Positions 1 to 12,200 of a stretch of 64,000 nucleotides of DNA are shown in pieces. This stretch comes from Ctena decussata. Taxonomy: Eukaryota > Mollusca > Bivalvia > Lucinida > Lucinidae. Location: contig OZ022500.1 of the NCBI GenBank assembly GCA_963989385.1, forward strand, positions 15,080,460 to 15,144,459, written 5' to 3'. Every line of letters starts with the position of its first letter. Position 1 is the stretch's first letter. Below the pieces are notes generated by a model that was given only the letters and a program-made list of their open reading frames with translations, had not been told where the DNA came from and did no database searches. The position numbers and the translations under genes were made by a program.

Positions 1-112
1 CTTTAAGCACTTAGCAGTGAATCTGATCAGACTGAGTGGATGCCCAAGCTGATCTGAGTCTGTGCTGGGTGCACAACCACTTTGTTGGTTTTGTCGTGTC
101 TCGGCTCAAATA
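1..112. repeat. P3 palindromic MITE, right half only
   Basis: Matches the right arm of the copies at 18174-18417 and 43757-43991: an AAGCTGATCTGAGTCTGTG-like core, then an ACAACCAC..TTGTTGG..TTTTGTCGTGTCTCGGCTCA end. The left half would lie outside the window. Confidence 0.6.
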
Positions 113-884
113 GTCTTGCTCATTTGCACATGCCCATATAACATCTTTTTTCATGGTGCCAACTTCGAACACTTTTGACATGAAGGCAAACAGAGAAAAT
201 TAATTACCCATTATTGCAGCATGCAGCCACTGTTTTTATCAATGAAAGCATTTATCAATTAATTTGTATCCAACACATGTAAAATCACTTTGTTTTTAGG
301 CCAAAAAATTATTCGAAATCTGTAACTATCACTTTTTACACTGAGAAATTGAATTCTATAAGTATTTGAGTGACTTATCTATGAACAATCTGACAACATC
401 GTGTCAAAACTGATGATTTGAAATAATTAACGAATGACATTTTGTAACTTCCCCACCTTCAGGCTTATTTAGTTGTACATTTCTTATGGTGTAAAAACTG
501 CAGATTGCGAACATGCTTAGCATGAACAGCTTTGCAGTGCTCTTAGAGGGAATAATTTCCTCCAAGGGGGAACAAATTCGTTTCTTTGAGTTGACTCCCA
601 TTGAAAAGGGAGGCAAAAATGAAAATGACAGAGTTGCTTAGTCTGTTGTAACCCTTCTGTTGGTCTTAATTATTTAGTTCAATAAAGATAGCTGAGTTGC
701 CACCTATTTGGGAAAGAGCTGCTGACTCAGCTTATCACTTGTAATTTATTGTTTGTTGGGATGTCTTTGTCAATCTTTCCCTTTGATGTTGGGGATAGAG
801 TTTGGGATCTGATTCAGTCAGTTCCTGAAGTGTAGTTACTCTTTAAATTTGCTTCCCCTGAAAGTGTATCCATATCTACATCAG

Positions 885-1085
885 TGCTCCAGATAAGAAG
901 GAGTAACAGAGATAATTAAGGGATAATTATTTGTATTTTTCCATTAAAACATATTTTGTGACCCATCATTAGAACCGTCTCGTCGAGACGGTTCTAATGA
1001 GGGGTCACAACATATGTTTTCGTTGAGAAATAAGAAAAATTATCTTTGAATTATCCTCAATACCCCCTCTTATCTGGAGCTCTGT
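885..1085. repeat. P1 palindromic MITE, full length
   Basis: About 200 bp. Outer ends CTCCAGATAAGAAGG / CCCTCTTATCTGGAG are inverted copies; arms continue through TTATCCT/GGATAA to a perfect central hairpin ATTAGAACCGTCTCG / CGAGACGGTTCTAAT flanked by GTGACCC / GGGGTCAC. No ORF. The best-preserved reference copy for the family here. Confidence 0.75.
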
Positions 1086-1499
1086 CTACATCAACCTATT
1101 AGTCTAATTATCTTACAGTTTGAATAAATGGATTTTACCATTCAGATTATAGTAACAGTCTGATCTGGATTTACATTGTTTGCTCAGTCCAATACACCAT
1201 ATAAAGACCAAAAAATCATTTGTGTTTATCTTTTAACTGATTTTTGTGATTTTAAATTGTTTTACACTGTTTTAAGTAATGACTGTCAATCATCTGTCAG
1301 ACTGACATACCTATTAGCTACAGACAGATCATGTACAGGTTAATACCTATAGCAGTGACATTTAATGACCCAAATGCCTGTACTTACATATACGTGCATT
1401 TAGGTCATTAAAATGTCATAGACTATAAGTGTATTATTAGATCTGAACTACTTAGGAGCATTTTAGGATTTTTTTTTCCTGTATGAGTGTCAGGCTGAA

Positions 1500-1812
1500 A
1501 AGACTTTCATTTCAGACAGGTATACCAGAGCAAGCAGTGCAGATCCTGACCAGACTGCTCCTTAGGAACAGTCTGATCAGAATCTGCACTGATTGTCAGA
1601 AAAGACATCTGAAAAGACATCTCCTTAGGAACAGTCTGATCAGGGTCTATACTGTTTGCCAGAAACTTTATAACATACTGTCTGATAAGGCAACAAGACT
1701 AAGGAACTTGAAGAGTTCACAGCATTGAAGCAGAAGAGCATCGGGTGACAGCATATGCCCAGACCAGACTCTCATGAAGCAGTCTGACCATGGTTTGCAC
1801 TGTTTTGTCATT
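1500..1812. repeat. P2-type palindrome cluster
   Basis: Two overlapping hairpin units with CAGACTGCTCCTTAGGAACAG cores (about 1520-1660) and a diverged third (about 1755-1810) ending in TTTGCACTGTTTT. Part of the unit is duplicated (GAAAAGACATCT repeated). Confidence 0.5.
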
Positions 1813-2239
1813 CTTCAAACAACTGGGAAACTTACTGCCACACAGTAAAATCAACTTGTTAAAATTTTAGGATAATTCCATTTTTCAGTTAATTTGTAGT
1901 AGTAGTATTTCAATTCTCATATCGACATTGTCCCCGCACCTCAGCTGAACGAATCCATAGCTGCAGTAATGGGGCGCCGAGCGTCCGTCCAAGTTAATTT
2001 GTCAAATTAATTGCAGTGATTATATTAAATTGTATTTAAAAACAGTGACATTTATAGAAATCCGCATACACTCAATACACTGTTCTTTTTTAAATACCAA
2101 CATTCTATCTAAAGTTTTTTCAAATACCCACATTCTATCAGACTGAAACTGCAATGCATTATAAGTAAAGCTGCCTGACATTAAGGTGTATAGACACACA
2201 TCACCATTATAGCCAAGGAGTAACAACTTTTATGACTTC

Positions 2240-2646
2240 CTGTTTGCTTTCATGGACAATGAGAGCCTTTCTTTCTTTTAAGAGTTGACCCCCCTTGAGA
2301 AGGGAGTCAAAAATGGAAAAGGCAGATTTTCCTTTGCCGAAAGTGTACCTACTCACCTTAAATATCAACAAAGCTCCAGATAAAGAGGCATTCTGACAAA
2401 TATAATTTTGAGCCATTCTGACAAATATAATTTTAAGATAATTAAAGATAATTATTGACCTCTGTCGTCTAGATGAGGCTAGGTGTTTAGGATGATTATA
2501 AAATAATGTTTGTTCATACTCTGTAAATAACAAATGTTGTGACCTCTCATTAGACCTGCTCTGATATGGGATTATAACATATGGTTTTTATTGAGAAATC
2601 CCACAAGTCATCCTCAAAACCTCAATTTATCTGGAGCTCTGCTGTT
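2240..2646. repeat. Degraded P5 and P1 MITE remnants
   Basis: 2250-2360 carries the P5 signature (TTAAGAGTTGACCCCCCTTG, then GGAGTCAAAAATGGAAAAGG). 2370-2646 starts with CTCCAGATAAAGAGG and ends with TTTATCTGGAGCTCT as in P1, but the centre is rearranged. Confidence 0.5.
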
Positions 2647-3186
2647 GCTCCTCATTCAAAATGCTCCAGTGATGAGCAATCACATCCTGTGTTTATATGC
2701 ACATGTATAAAATTTATCCACCTCCCCTACCCCACAACATACCCCTTTTTCCTAGCTGTAGCCATAGCTTAAACTCAGTAAAAAGTCATAATGTAACTCG
2801 GATGGACGGATGGATGACTTGTGATTTTATGTCCTTTCTGACAATATTTCAGCATATCAGGACAATTGGGCAATTTGCAATTTGGGAGTCGGGGTGGGGG
2901 TGTGGAAATAATGAAAGACTGACAGACTGTTTGCAATGAAACCCAGTTTAGGGCTGGAAAAATTTCTGCCTTCACTGGGTCTTGAACCCAAGATTGCTAG
3001 ATTAGCAGACCATCATTTAATCCATTCAACTATGACAAATAATTATTCAAAAGATTATCTTTTGCCATGATGCAACTTTATTAATAGAAGCATTCTGTCA
3101 TGAAACATTCCAATACTATTTCTACACTTTCCCAAGATGCCAAGATGCAATTAAGAAACAAAATCAGTCATACAAGTATCACTCAC

Positions 3187-3266
3187 TTCCTATAGGCTAC
3201 GGGTTGTTTCTGGGGGCCGTTATCTCTACCAGCAAACTGAGCAGCTTCCATCTCAATATCTGCCTC
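3187..3266 (-). CDS. PTPN13: Exon 19: linker, last exon seen
   Basis: 80 nt. Acceptor ttttag, donor GGAA|gtgagt. It encodes EADIEMEAAQFAGRDNGPQK and a short basic end, finishing 2 nt into a codon. The next exon must lie in or beyond 1-3186; none was recognised there. Confidence 0.8.
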
Positions 3267-6200
3267 CTAAAATGAGAAGATTTTGACAATATGTACCTAA
3301 TGTTAAGGTAAATTGGCACACCTCCATGTTTTTCTGCCATTTTTACAAAGGGGAACAACTGTTTTACTTACAGTTTGCTTCCCTTGACCATGAAGTTCTT
3401 CATTAATTGCATTAACTCCCAAAAGAAAGAATTTGCTCCTTGGGGAGCAATTCCTTCTTTTAAGAGTTGATCCCCTTTTAGAGAACAGCGGAAGTCAAAA
3501 TTGCAGAATTGTTACCCAATCATCTTAATGACTCTAATTATTATGACAGAAAAGTTTGAGGAAACAAGGTAGGCCCTAATCAGACCGCTCCTGAAGGAGC
3601 AGTCTAATCTTGGTTTACACCATTTGCCATTCCACCAACACTTTTTATACACCTTCTGATAGGTGATTGTACTTGGGTAACCTGTCTAGGACCTATGGTC
3701 CAAAAATATATTACAAAATAAGTAGCATTATAGTAAAACTGTTATGATGTTCCAATGCACACAGATATAAAATTAGCTTAGAGCTACAACAATACTACTA
3801 CCACTCTTGGACTGACATGCTTAATAGGTATTATTTTTTTTTCTTTTTGTTTGTGTGTTTTTCATCAAATTTGTTCCTCCATAGGCAGTGTTCCCATGAC
3901 AATATTTTCAGCAGTTACATTACTGGTACCCAATTTAATTGGTTATAAGCGGGGTTTCCCCATCTGAAATGACCCCAGCTATGTAAACCATTTTTGTGTA
4001 ATTCTGCTATAAGTGGGGTTTTCCCTTCCAAAATAATCCCAAAGAATATAGATCCATCATATAAGACAGACCCAAATTTTTTGAAGGGAAGACCTCTCAT
4101 CTTGTAACCAAATAAGCACAGTACCTACCCTTGGACTGATATGCTCATCAGTTATTGTTCCTTCATCGTCAGTATTCCCACTGTCCATATCTTCAGTAGT
4201 ACCAATACTTTCATGGTCAGGAGTCATGCCATCAATGTCTAGAAAGTAACATTAGCTAATAATTTTATGTTCATCTAAGTTTTCAGTTAAAAAAAATCCA
4301 AGCATGTCGCAAGTTATGTGTCAAAGTTCCACTTATGAACTCGATAATTACTTTAGAATATGAGTGGAGCTTCCATCATACCATAAGACTAAACTAGTGG
4401 AAATAATGGGTACAATCGGATTTTAAATTTCCTCTTCAGTCACATGTGGCATTGATGTGTAAATTCAAGTACAGGCATTGTTGTGTAAATTCAACTACAG
4501 GCATTGTCATGTAAATTCAATTACAGATATTGTGTAAATTCAAGTACAGGCATTGTGCAACCTCAAGTACAGGCATTGTTGTGTAAATTCAAGTACCAGA
4601 ATTGTTGTGTTAATGCAAGTAACAGGCATTGTTGTGTAAATTCAACTACAGGCATTGTTGTATAAATTCAAGTACAGGCATTGTTGTGTAAATTCAAGTA
4701 CAGGCATTGTTGTGTAAATTCAACTTCAGGCATTGCTGTGAAAGTTCAACTACAAAATGTTAGTTCAACACTTAATGTAGAAATAAACTTGATATTTTTA
4801 GCAAACAGTACAGAAACTTGATCAAGGGATTTATGAAAATCTCATATTTTTCCCATATCCTACCTGCTTCACCATCTATTAGGGCCAGCCTAGACTTCAT
4901 CTTCAGCTGGAAACTATGCTGAGCAGTGCAGAATTTCAACAAATATTGACCCCTAAAAATGGAAAAGGAAAAATAACACATGTACCATAAAACGTCAAAG
5001 GTAAAGGTAGGGGCAGTGGAGGTTAGAGGCCCACTGTGTCTTGGGCACAGCTTATGAAAGGCGGAGCCCAACCTTCTCCTTTCTCTGCCTTATCCTTCCC
5101 TGATTCGAAGGAGGTACCCTTTTACTGCTGGGTTAACAGAGAGAGTTTTCCAGTCTTCGGATGGCAAACCCAGGCTTGATCTCACGCCCTTCCGGCGACT
5201 TTCTGCACCATAACAGAGCATCTCTAACCACTCGATCCTGGCGGGTCTCTACCACAGCCTAAGCAAGAAGTGTAGACCCAGATCAGACTGCTCTAGAGCA
5301 ATCTGATCAGGGTCTGCACTGTTTTCCAGGATCAACAGATATGCACAACAACCTGACACTCTGGTACAGCACAGACTTGTTCAAAATTTAAAAGGTTGTA
5401 GGCCCATAACAGGAAGTAGTGGACCCTCTGTATAATGACAGCATTCATACTGAATATATTTTCAGAACAAAAATGTACTTTTGTTGCTAGGCAAGTTAAC
5501 ATTCTGAAGAATTTTGCTGTTACCATGAATACTGTTTCAAGGTAAATAGGTAAACTTTCAGGGGAAGCAACTCTGTCATTTTCATTTTTGCTTCTATTTT
5601 CATTCTCAACAGCTATTCCAATGCATCATCAGAGCTCTAGATAAGAGGGAGTATTGGGTGATAATTAGGGATAATTTTTGTTAATTCTGCATTAAAACAT
5701 ATGTTGTGACCCCTCATCTGAACCGTCTCGATGAGGCGGTTCAGATGAGAGGTCACAACATATGTTTTGAATGAGAGATAAGAACAAGAGGACCAATGGT
5801 CCTGTAGCTCACCTGACACTTGGTCCTGATATATATTTTAATGTTTATGATGGGCTTGAGTGCCCAAAGCTACATACCAAGTTTCAAGGTCATACACCTT
5901 TTGGTTCTGGAGAAGAAGATTTTGAAGGGTTTTTACCATATACAGCATGGCGGCCATCTTGGTCAAGACCCTGAGAACAAACTTTTATTCCCTGATCACA
6001 CTTAGACTCCATATGAAATTTCGCTTCAATCAGACCAGTGGTTTCAGAGGAGTAGATGTTTAGAAAATCTTGATGACGGACAGACCGACAAAATGACCTT
6101 GACCTTTCAGTGACATAATATCTTCATCTGGTCATTTAGTTGACCATATATACCATGTATTGTACCTAAGACTTAAATAGTTTCTGAGAAATCCACTGTA

Positions 6201-9200
6201 TAAGCGTTTTCCCATATAAGAGCCTAACATACCAAAGTTGACCATGTCGTCAATTAATTCAAGGTCAACACATGGTCATCATTTGTATAAACTATGATAG
6301 GCCAGCATGCCCGATGCTACATACCAAGTTTCAAGGTCATAGGCCTTTTGGTTCTAGAGAAGAAGATTTTTGAAGGGTTTTTACCATATATGGGCATGGT
6401 GGCCATCTTGGTCATGTGACCCAGACCCCGCGTATAAACTTTCGTTCCCCAATCCCACTGAGACTCCATATGAAATTTGGCTTCAATCGGCCCAGTGGTT
6501 TCAGAGGAGAAGATGTTTGAAAATCTTGACGACGGATGGTCCGACGGAATGACCTTGACCTTTAGTGACATAATATCTTCATCTGGTCATTTAGTCGACC
6601 ATGTATACCAAGTATTGTACCTAATACTTAAATAGTTTCTGAGAAATCCACTGTTTAAGCGTTTTCCCATATAAAAGCCTAACATACCAAAGTTGACCAT
6701 CCCGTAAATTAGGTCAAGGTCAACGCAAGATCATGATTTGTATAAAATATGATGGGCCCGCATGCCCGATGCTACATACCAAGTTTCAAGGTCATAGGCC
6801 TTTTGGTTCTGGAGAAGAAGATTTTTGAAGGGTTTTTACCATATATGGGCATGGCGGCCATCTTGGTCATGTGACCTAGACCAAATATATAAACTTTCAT
6901 TCTCCCATCCCACTGAGACTCCATATGAAATTTGGCTTCAATCGGCCCAGTGGTTTCAGAGAAGATGTTTGAAAAGCTTGACGACGGATGGTCCGACGGA
7001 ATGACCTTGACCTTTAGTGACATAATATCTTCATCTGGTCATTTAGTCAACCATGTATACCAAGTATTGTACCTTAGACTTAAATAGTTTCTGAGAAATC
7101 CACCGTTTAAGCGTTTTCCCATATAAAAGCCTAACGTACCAAAGTTGACCATGTCATAAATTAGGTCAAGGTCATCACAAGGTCACGATTTATATAAATT
7201 ATGATAAGCCCGCATGCCCGATGCTACATACCAAGTTTCAAGGTCATAGGCCTTTTGGTTCTGGAGAAGAAGATTTTTGAAGGGTTTTTACCATATATGG
7301 GCGTGGCGGCCATCTTGGTCATGTGACCTGGACCAAATATATAAACTTTCGTTCCCCCATCCTGTTAAGGCTCCATATGAAATTTGGCTTCAATCCACCC
7401 AGTGGTTTCTGAGAAGATGTTTAAAATTGTGGACGCCGACGACGACGACGCCGACGACGCCGACGACGACGACGGACGACGGACCAAGTCTATACTATAA
7501 GCTCACCACAGGTGAGCTAAAAATTATCCTTAAGGAGGCCGACTCTAATTTTTTTCTGAGATACATGTGCTAGAGAATTTCCTTATATTATAACAGTGTA
7601 TCAATCAAGACCTTAACTTTAGATAAAAGTAATAAAAACACCATGTCACCGGCACTGGTGACGAATTGGGGTCGATCCAAAAGTAACACCATTTTTACAC
7701 TTTTTTGCATTGCGTGTAATGGGAAATTGCGAAAATCTGACACAAATGTGAAAAATAAAATAACTTCTGTGCTAGAGATTTTGGTGTCACTAAGATATGT
7801 AATGTATCTATATAAACTCTGCCGAAACATGAAATAAAAACAGGGGGTCATCGGTCATATAAGATAATGAGGGTCGTTTCAAAAGTAGGAATTATGGGCA
7901 AAACACCATTATTTTATCAAGATTGCAAGCATTTAAAAACATTTTCGCTAGATATGATAGTGCCACTAACAAAGGCGCTGTATCTATAAAGGATCTTCAA
8001 AAATATGAACTGAAAACAGGGCATCAGCGTTCATATAAGAAAATTGGGGTCGTTTCAAAAGTAAGTTTCAAATGCAAAACGCCATTTTTGGTCAATATCA
8101 CGAAATATAAAGTAACTTCTGTGCAAGATTTGATGGTTTCATTAAGGCAGGCAGTGTATCTTAATATGATCTCCAATAACAGGAAATAAAAATAGGGCTC
8201 ATTATTCATATAAGGAAATGAGGGTCATTTCAAAAGTAAGCATTACATGCAAAACACCATTTTTTGTCAAGGTCACAAATATAAGAATAAGTTCTGTGCA
8301 GATTTGATGGTGTCACTTAATTAGGCGGTGTATCTACACATGATCTATGAAAACAGAAAGTAAAAATAGGGGTCATCATTCATATATGGAAACGAGGGTC
8401 GTTTCATAAGTTAGCATTACATTTTTTTCCTGAAAAACCTGTGCCACAGAATTTCTTTATATTTAACAGTGTATCAATCAATGATTTATGTTTAGGTAAA
8501 AGTAATAAAAATATTATGTCTCCGGCACTGGTGACTAATGGGGGTCGATCCAAAAGTAACAACATTTTTATGCATTTTATGCATTGAGTGTAATGGAAAA
8601 TCGCTTAAATTTGAAACATTTGCGAAAACTGAAATAACTTCTGTGCCAGAAATTTGGTGTCACTGAGATATGTCATGTATCTACATAAGATCCGAAAAAC
8701 TGAAATATAAACAGGGGGTTACCGTTCATATAAGAAAGTGGGGGTCGTTCAAAAGTAGGAATTAGAAGCAAAACATCATATTTTTGTTCGAGATCGCAAA
8801 CATTTTAATTTTTTTTATTTTTGCTAGATATGATAGTGGCACTATCATAGGCTATGTATCTATATATGATTTGCAAAAATATAAATTACAAACAGATAAT
8901 CAGCAGTCATATAAAAAGTGGGGTCATTTCAAAAGTAAGTATAAGATGCAAAACATTTTTATTAAGATCGCAAACATTAAATAAATTGTGTGCTAGATTT
9001 GATGGTGTCATTAAGTTATGCGTTATATCTACACATGATCTGTGAAAACAAGAAATAAAGATAGGGGTCATCGTTCATATAAGGAATCGAAGATCGTTTC
9101 AAAAGTTTGCATTACATGTACATGAAAAACACTATTTTTGTCAACATCCAACATTAAAGTAACTTCTGTGCTGATATGATGGTTTTACTATGAGAGGTGA

Positions 9201-12200
9201 TGAACTATTTATAATCTACGAAAATATGAAATAAAAAAACAGGCCATAGCGAAAGTTTCATGATTGAAACATGTTCAAAAATGTTTAAAACATGTTTAAA
9301 CATGTTATTTGGACATGTTTGAACATGTTTTGACAATGTTATGAGCATGTTAGGAAATGTTCAAACATGTGCGTTAAATGGCACCATGGTCAAACATGAT
9401 CAGATATTAACCGTGTTCTGCTGTGCTTGACAATCAGAAGATCCAATGCAAAACACCATTGTCCTACAACATTGCATAATCGTTCAATACCACTGATAAA
9501 TTAGTTAAAGCTTGACCATCTACTCTTGTTGGTAATTTTTCAAAGCAAACGTATTTTCTATTGACAAGAGCGCCTGCAATGCGGAATATGTTTTGTTACT
9601 GATAATTTGATTGGATACAATGGAAGTTGCTCGCATCCAATGAAATGGCCTATTTGGAAATTTGATTTATGAATAGGCTGTCAGCCAGTGGTACATTAGG
9701 AACAAAGTGGACTTAGTACCCTTGGCTAGAGAAGATGAGCTGGGAGTTCACACAGAAAACGCATTTCATGTTAGGGGCCAGTCATTTACTAACATATTAA
9801 CAGGTGGGGGGCCTGGTACATTCATGGGGTGGGGAGGGGGGGGGGGGCAATTTTGTTGATGTACTGGGGGAGACAGAAATAAATAAGCCTTGGAGCAGGG
9901 GGTGGGGTCATATATTTTTATAGGCATATGGGGGGGATGTCAGAATTCTTCCATCAGTCTTCATTTTTATAAAAAAAATGTCTCAGTTTCAGTCAGGCTG
10001 GGACATAAACTTTTTCGTCACCTATCTTGGGGGAGGGGGGAAATCTGGCGGGACTGGGAGGAGTGTCTACAACATATAAGCAAAAGGAATTCTGTTGATG
10101 TTCTGGGGGAGTCGGAATTAAAATACATAAGCATTGGGATGGGGAGTGGGAGGGGGGGCAGAGTTCACGAAAGTCTGCCAGAGTTTACAGGACCGAATCT
10201 GGTAAAATGATTAAAATGCATTTGAAAATTCTGAAAATTTTTACCAGACCGAATTAATTTTTACCAGACATGTCAGGCGGTCAGACGGGATTTCGTGAAG
10301 ACTGGGGGGGGTCATGTATTTTAATAGGCATATTGGGGTGGGGGGATGGAGTGTCAGAATTTTTCCAAAAGTCTTCATTTTTAAAGAGCGTCTCAGTTTC
10401 AGTCATACATAAAATTAGTTACATGGTGAGTGTGGAGGGTAGCTTGGATGGGGTACGTGGGTTTGGGGGGTGGGGGGTTGGGGGGAGGGTCATAAACTTT
10501 TTGTTAACTATCTGGGGTGTGGGGGGGGGGGGTCAGAAAAAAATTCTGGTGGGACTTGAGGGGTGGTCTACAACATATAAGCAAAAATCTAATGTCTTCA
10601 GTCTGCCGGAAAAGAAAAAGCTCTTGATATTTTCAAATGAACATGTAGAGCTCTACTGTATCAAACAGTCAAAACAGCAGCTGGCAAATGACGGGACTGG
10701 TAAAAATAATGCTGATCTGAATAAAACACCTTCTCCTTGGCCGCGTCCACCTGGACTGTCTTTTCAATCCTTGTCCTGTTGTGATCCACACTTTTTTTCT
10801 TCAGGAACTTCTCTTTCCATAGTTGTTTTTTTCTACTTTCACTTCGTTGATGACAGCTACCGGAAATGATAACCGGTGACGTAATTGCAGAACCCAGTTG
10901 CAAGTACAGTGTGTGGGCATAAATTAGTTGTAAAATTTATTCTGTTCTATAGTCGACGGTAAGAAACGAAAGAAAGTATCGCGTTGAAAATATCAGGCCG
11001 ACCTGTCGAGCTCACTTTGTAAGAGAATGTCGTCAGAGCGCCGAATGACGGCAATGCGCAGAACGTTGCGCACTCGAAATTAGAGTCGGCCTCCTTAATT
11101 ATCATCAAATACTCCCCCTTATCTAGAGCCCTGATCATATGATATGGGCAAGCAAAAAAATATGTATAAAATGTTTTTTTTAACAGAGACTGCCCTAAAG
11201 GACCTATACCTGTGTAAGAAGCTATCTTGGGACTTTGAAATACTTACTTTCTATATGTTGTAGTAAAGAAATTCATTTTCACAGGTTTGACTTGTCCGAT
11301 ATCTGGTCGTGGCTGCACACTGAATCTCCGACGATTAAATGAGATCTTCTGTATTGCTCCCCAGGAATGACGCTGGACAATGATTCTCTGACCCCCAGAG
11401 TTTTCTGCCAGCAACATCTCGTTCACATTTAAACCAACCCAGATGATGTTGGATGTGTCACCCTTTTTCTACAGTTAGAAAACACACAATTTTTTAAAGA
11501 AATATTTTAACTGTTTTTTTTTAGCAATCCCGTAAACCTGGCATTAATGAGATCTTACAAGATGGATCTAGATTTTGAGATTGTTTTGGAAAGGAATACC
11601 CCATTGTTTAGCTAAATTACACCACAGGCGCTTGAAGTTCTGTCAAAAACGTCCAAAAAAGAACATAATTACTGACCTCTAATATAGCCATTACCATATT
11701 ATGGCTTTATCATAACGGGTGGGGTAATATGTTTATTACAGGGGTTTTGACATTTTTGAGTACAGAACTTCAAGTGCCTATGATTACACAAGACTGATTT
11801 ATATATTTGGGGTAATAATTGGAAGAGGAAACCCCCTGTCTTATAGCTAAACAAATACAGTCAACTCCCGATATCTCGAACATTGATATCTCAAAGTATC
11901 TTCTTATATCAAAGAATGTATTTCCTACTGTTATTTACATTTCAACTCCTGTTATCTCAAACTACTGATATCTCAAAGTAAATTTTCTGGTACCAGAAAA
12001 TTTACTTTGAGATATCGGTAGTTTGGGCTGAAGTTCGACTTTGAGATATGGAGAGTTGACTGTATAGTAGTTTAAGAGGACTTACCTTCAGAAGTTTATG
12101 AAAGTGAATACCATACTCTGGCAACTCTTCCTGAACCATCTGAAAACAAAAAAACATCGTTAGGGTCAAGTAGCGTAACTTCGGACAGCGGATAAATTCG

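Larger units (their letters stand above)
1..3186. other. Intron 19 (part): MITE remnants, no exon recognised
   Basis: No coding similarity seen on either strand. It holds half a P3 palindrome (1-112), a P5 fragment (528-642), a P1 MITE (885-1085), P2-type palindromes around 1520-1810, another P5 fragment about 2240-2360 and a degraded P1 about 2370-2646. The rest, including 1086-1480 and 2700-3186, shows nothing I recognise. Confidence 0.6.
7534..11094. mobile_element. TTAA-flanked TIR element, 3.56 kb, non-autonomous
   Basis: TIRs GGAGGCCGACTCTAATTT (7534-7551) and its exact inverse at 11077-11094, flanked by TTAA at 7530-7533 and 11095-11098. Outside these, the interrupted P1 MITE resumes, proving the borders. 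TTAA duplication is the piggyBac hallmark, but the ends lack the usual CC start, so the superfamily is tentative. Contents: ~190-bp tandem units (7600-9240), ACATGTTT repeats (9257-9410), unmarked sequence (9411-9790), G-run repeats (9790-10560), unmarked sequence to 11094. No transposase. Confidence 0.8.
5628..11137. repeat. P1 MITE split into three pieces by two insertions
   Basis: Pieces 5628-5783, 7520-7533 and 11095-11137 together make one P1 MITE. Left part: AGAGCTCTAGATAAGAGGG to the hairpin CTGAACCGTCTCG / GAGGCGGTTCAG. The arm then stops at AGATAAGA (5783), resumes as AAAATTATCCTTAA (7520), and resumes again as TTAATTATCATC..CTTATCTAGAGCC (11095). The joined junction AGATAAGAAAAATTATC is identical, apart from the first few bases, to the uninterrupted copy at 885-1085. 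Confidence 0.85.

Noticed and set aside
2207..2533. Coding exon on the minus strand
   Set aside because: The 108-codon frame is a reading of degraded P5 and P1 repeats.
10270..10869. 199-codon frame on the plus strand
   Set aside because: Gly/Trp/Ser low complexity from G-run repeats; lies within a non-autonomous element, no known similarity.
7534..11094. piggyBac transposase remnant
   Set aside because: No readable transposase on either strand; only the TTAA duplication supports the superfamily.
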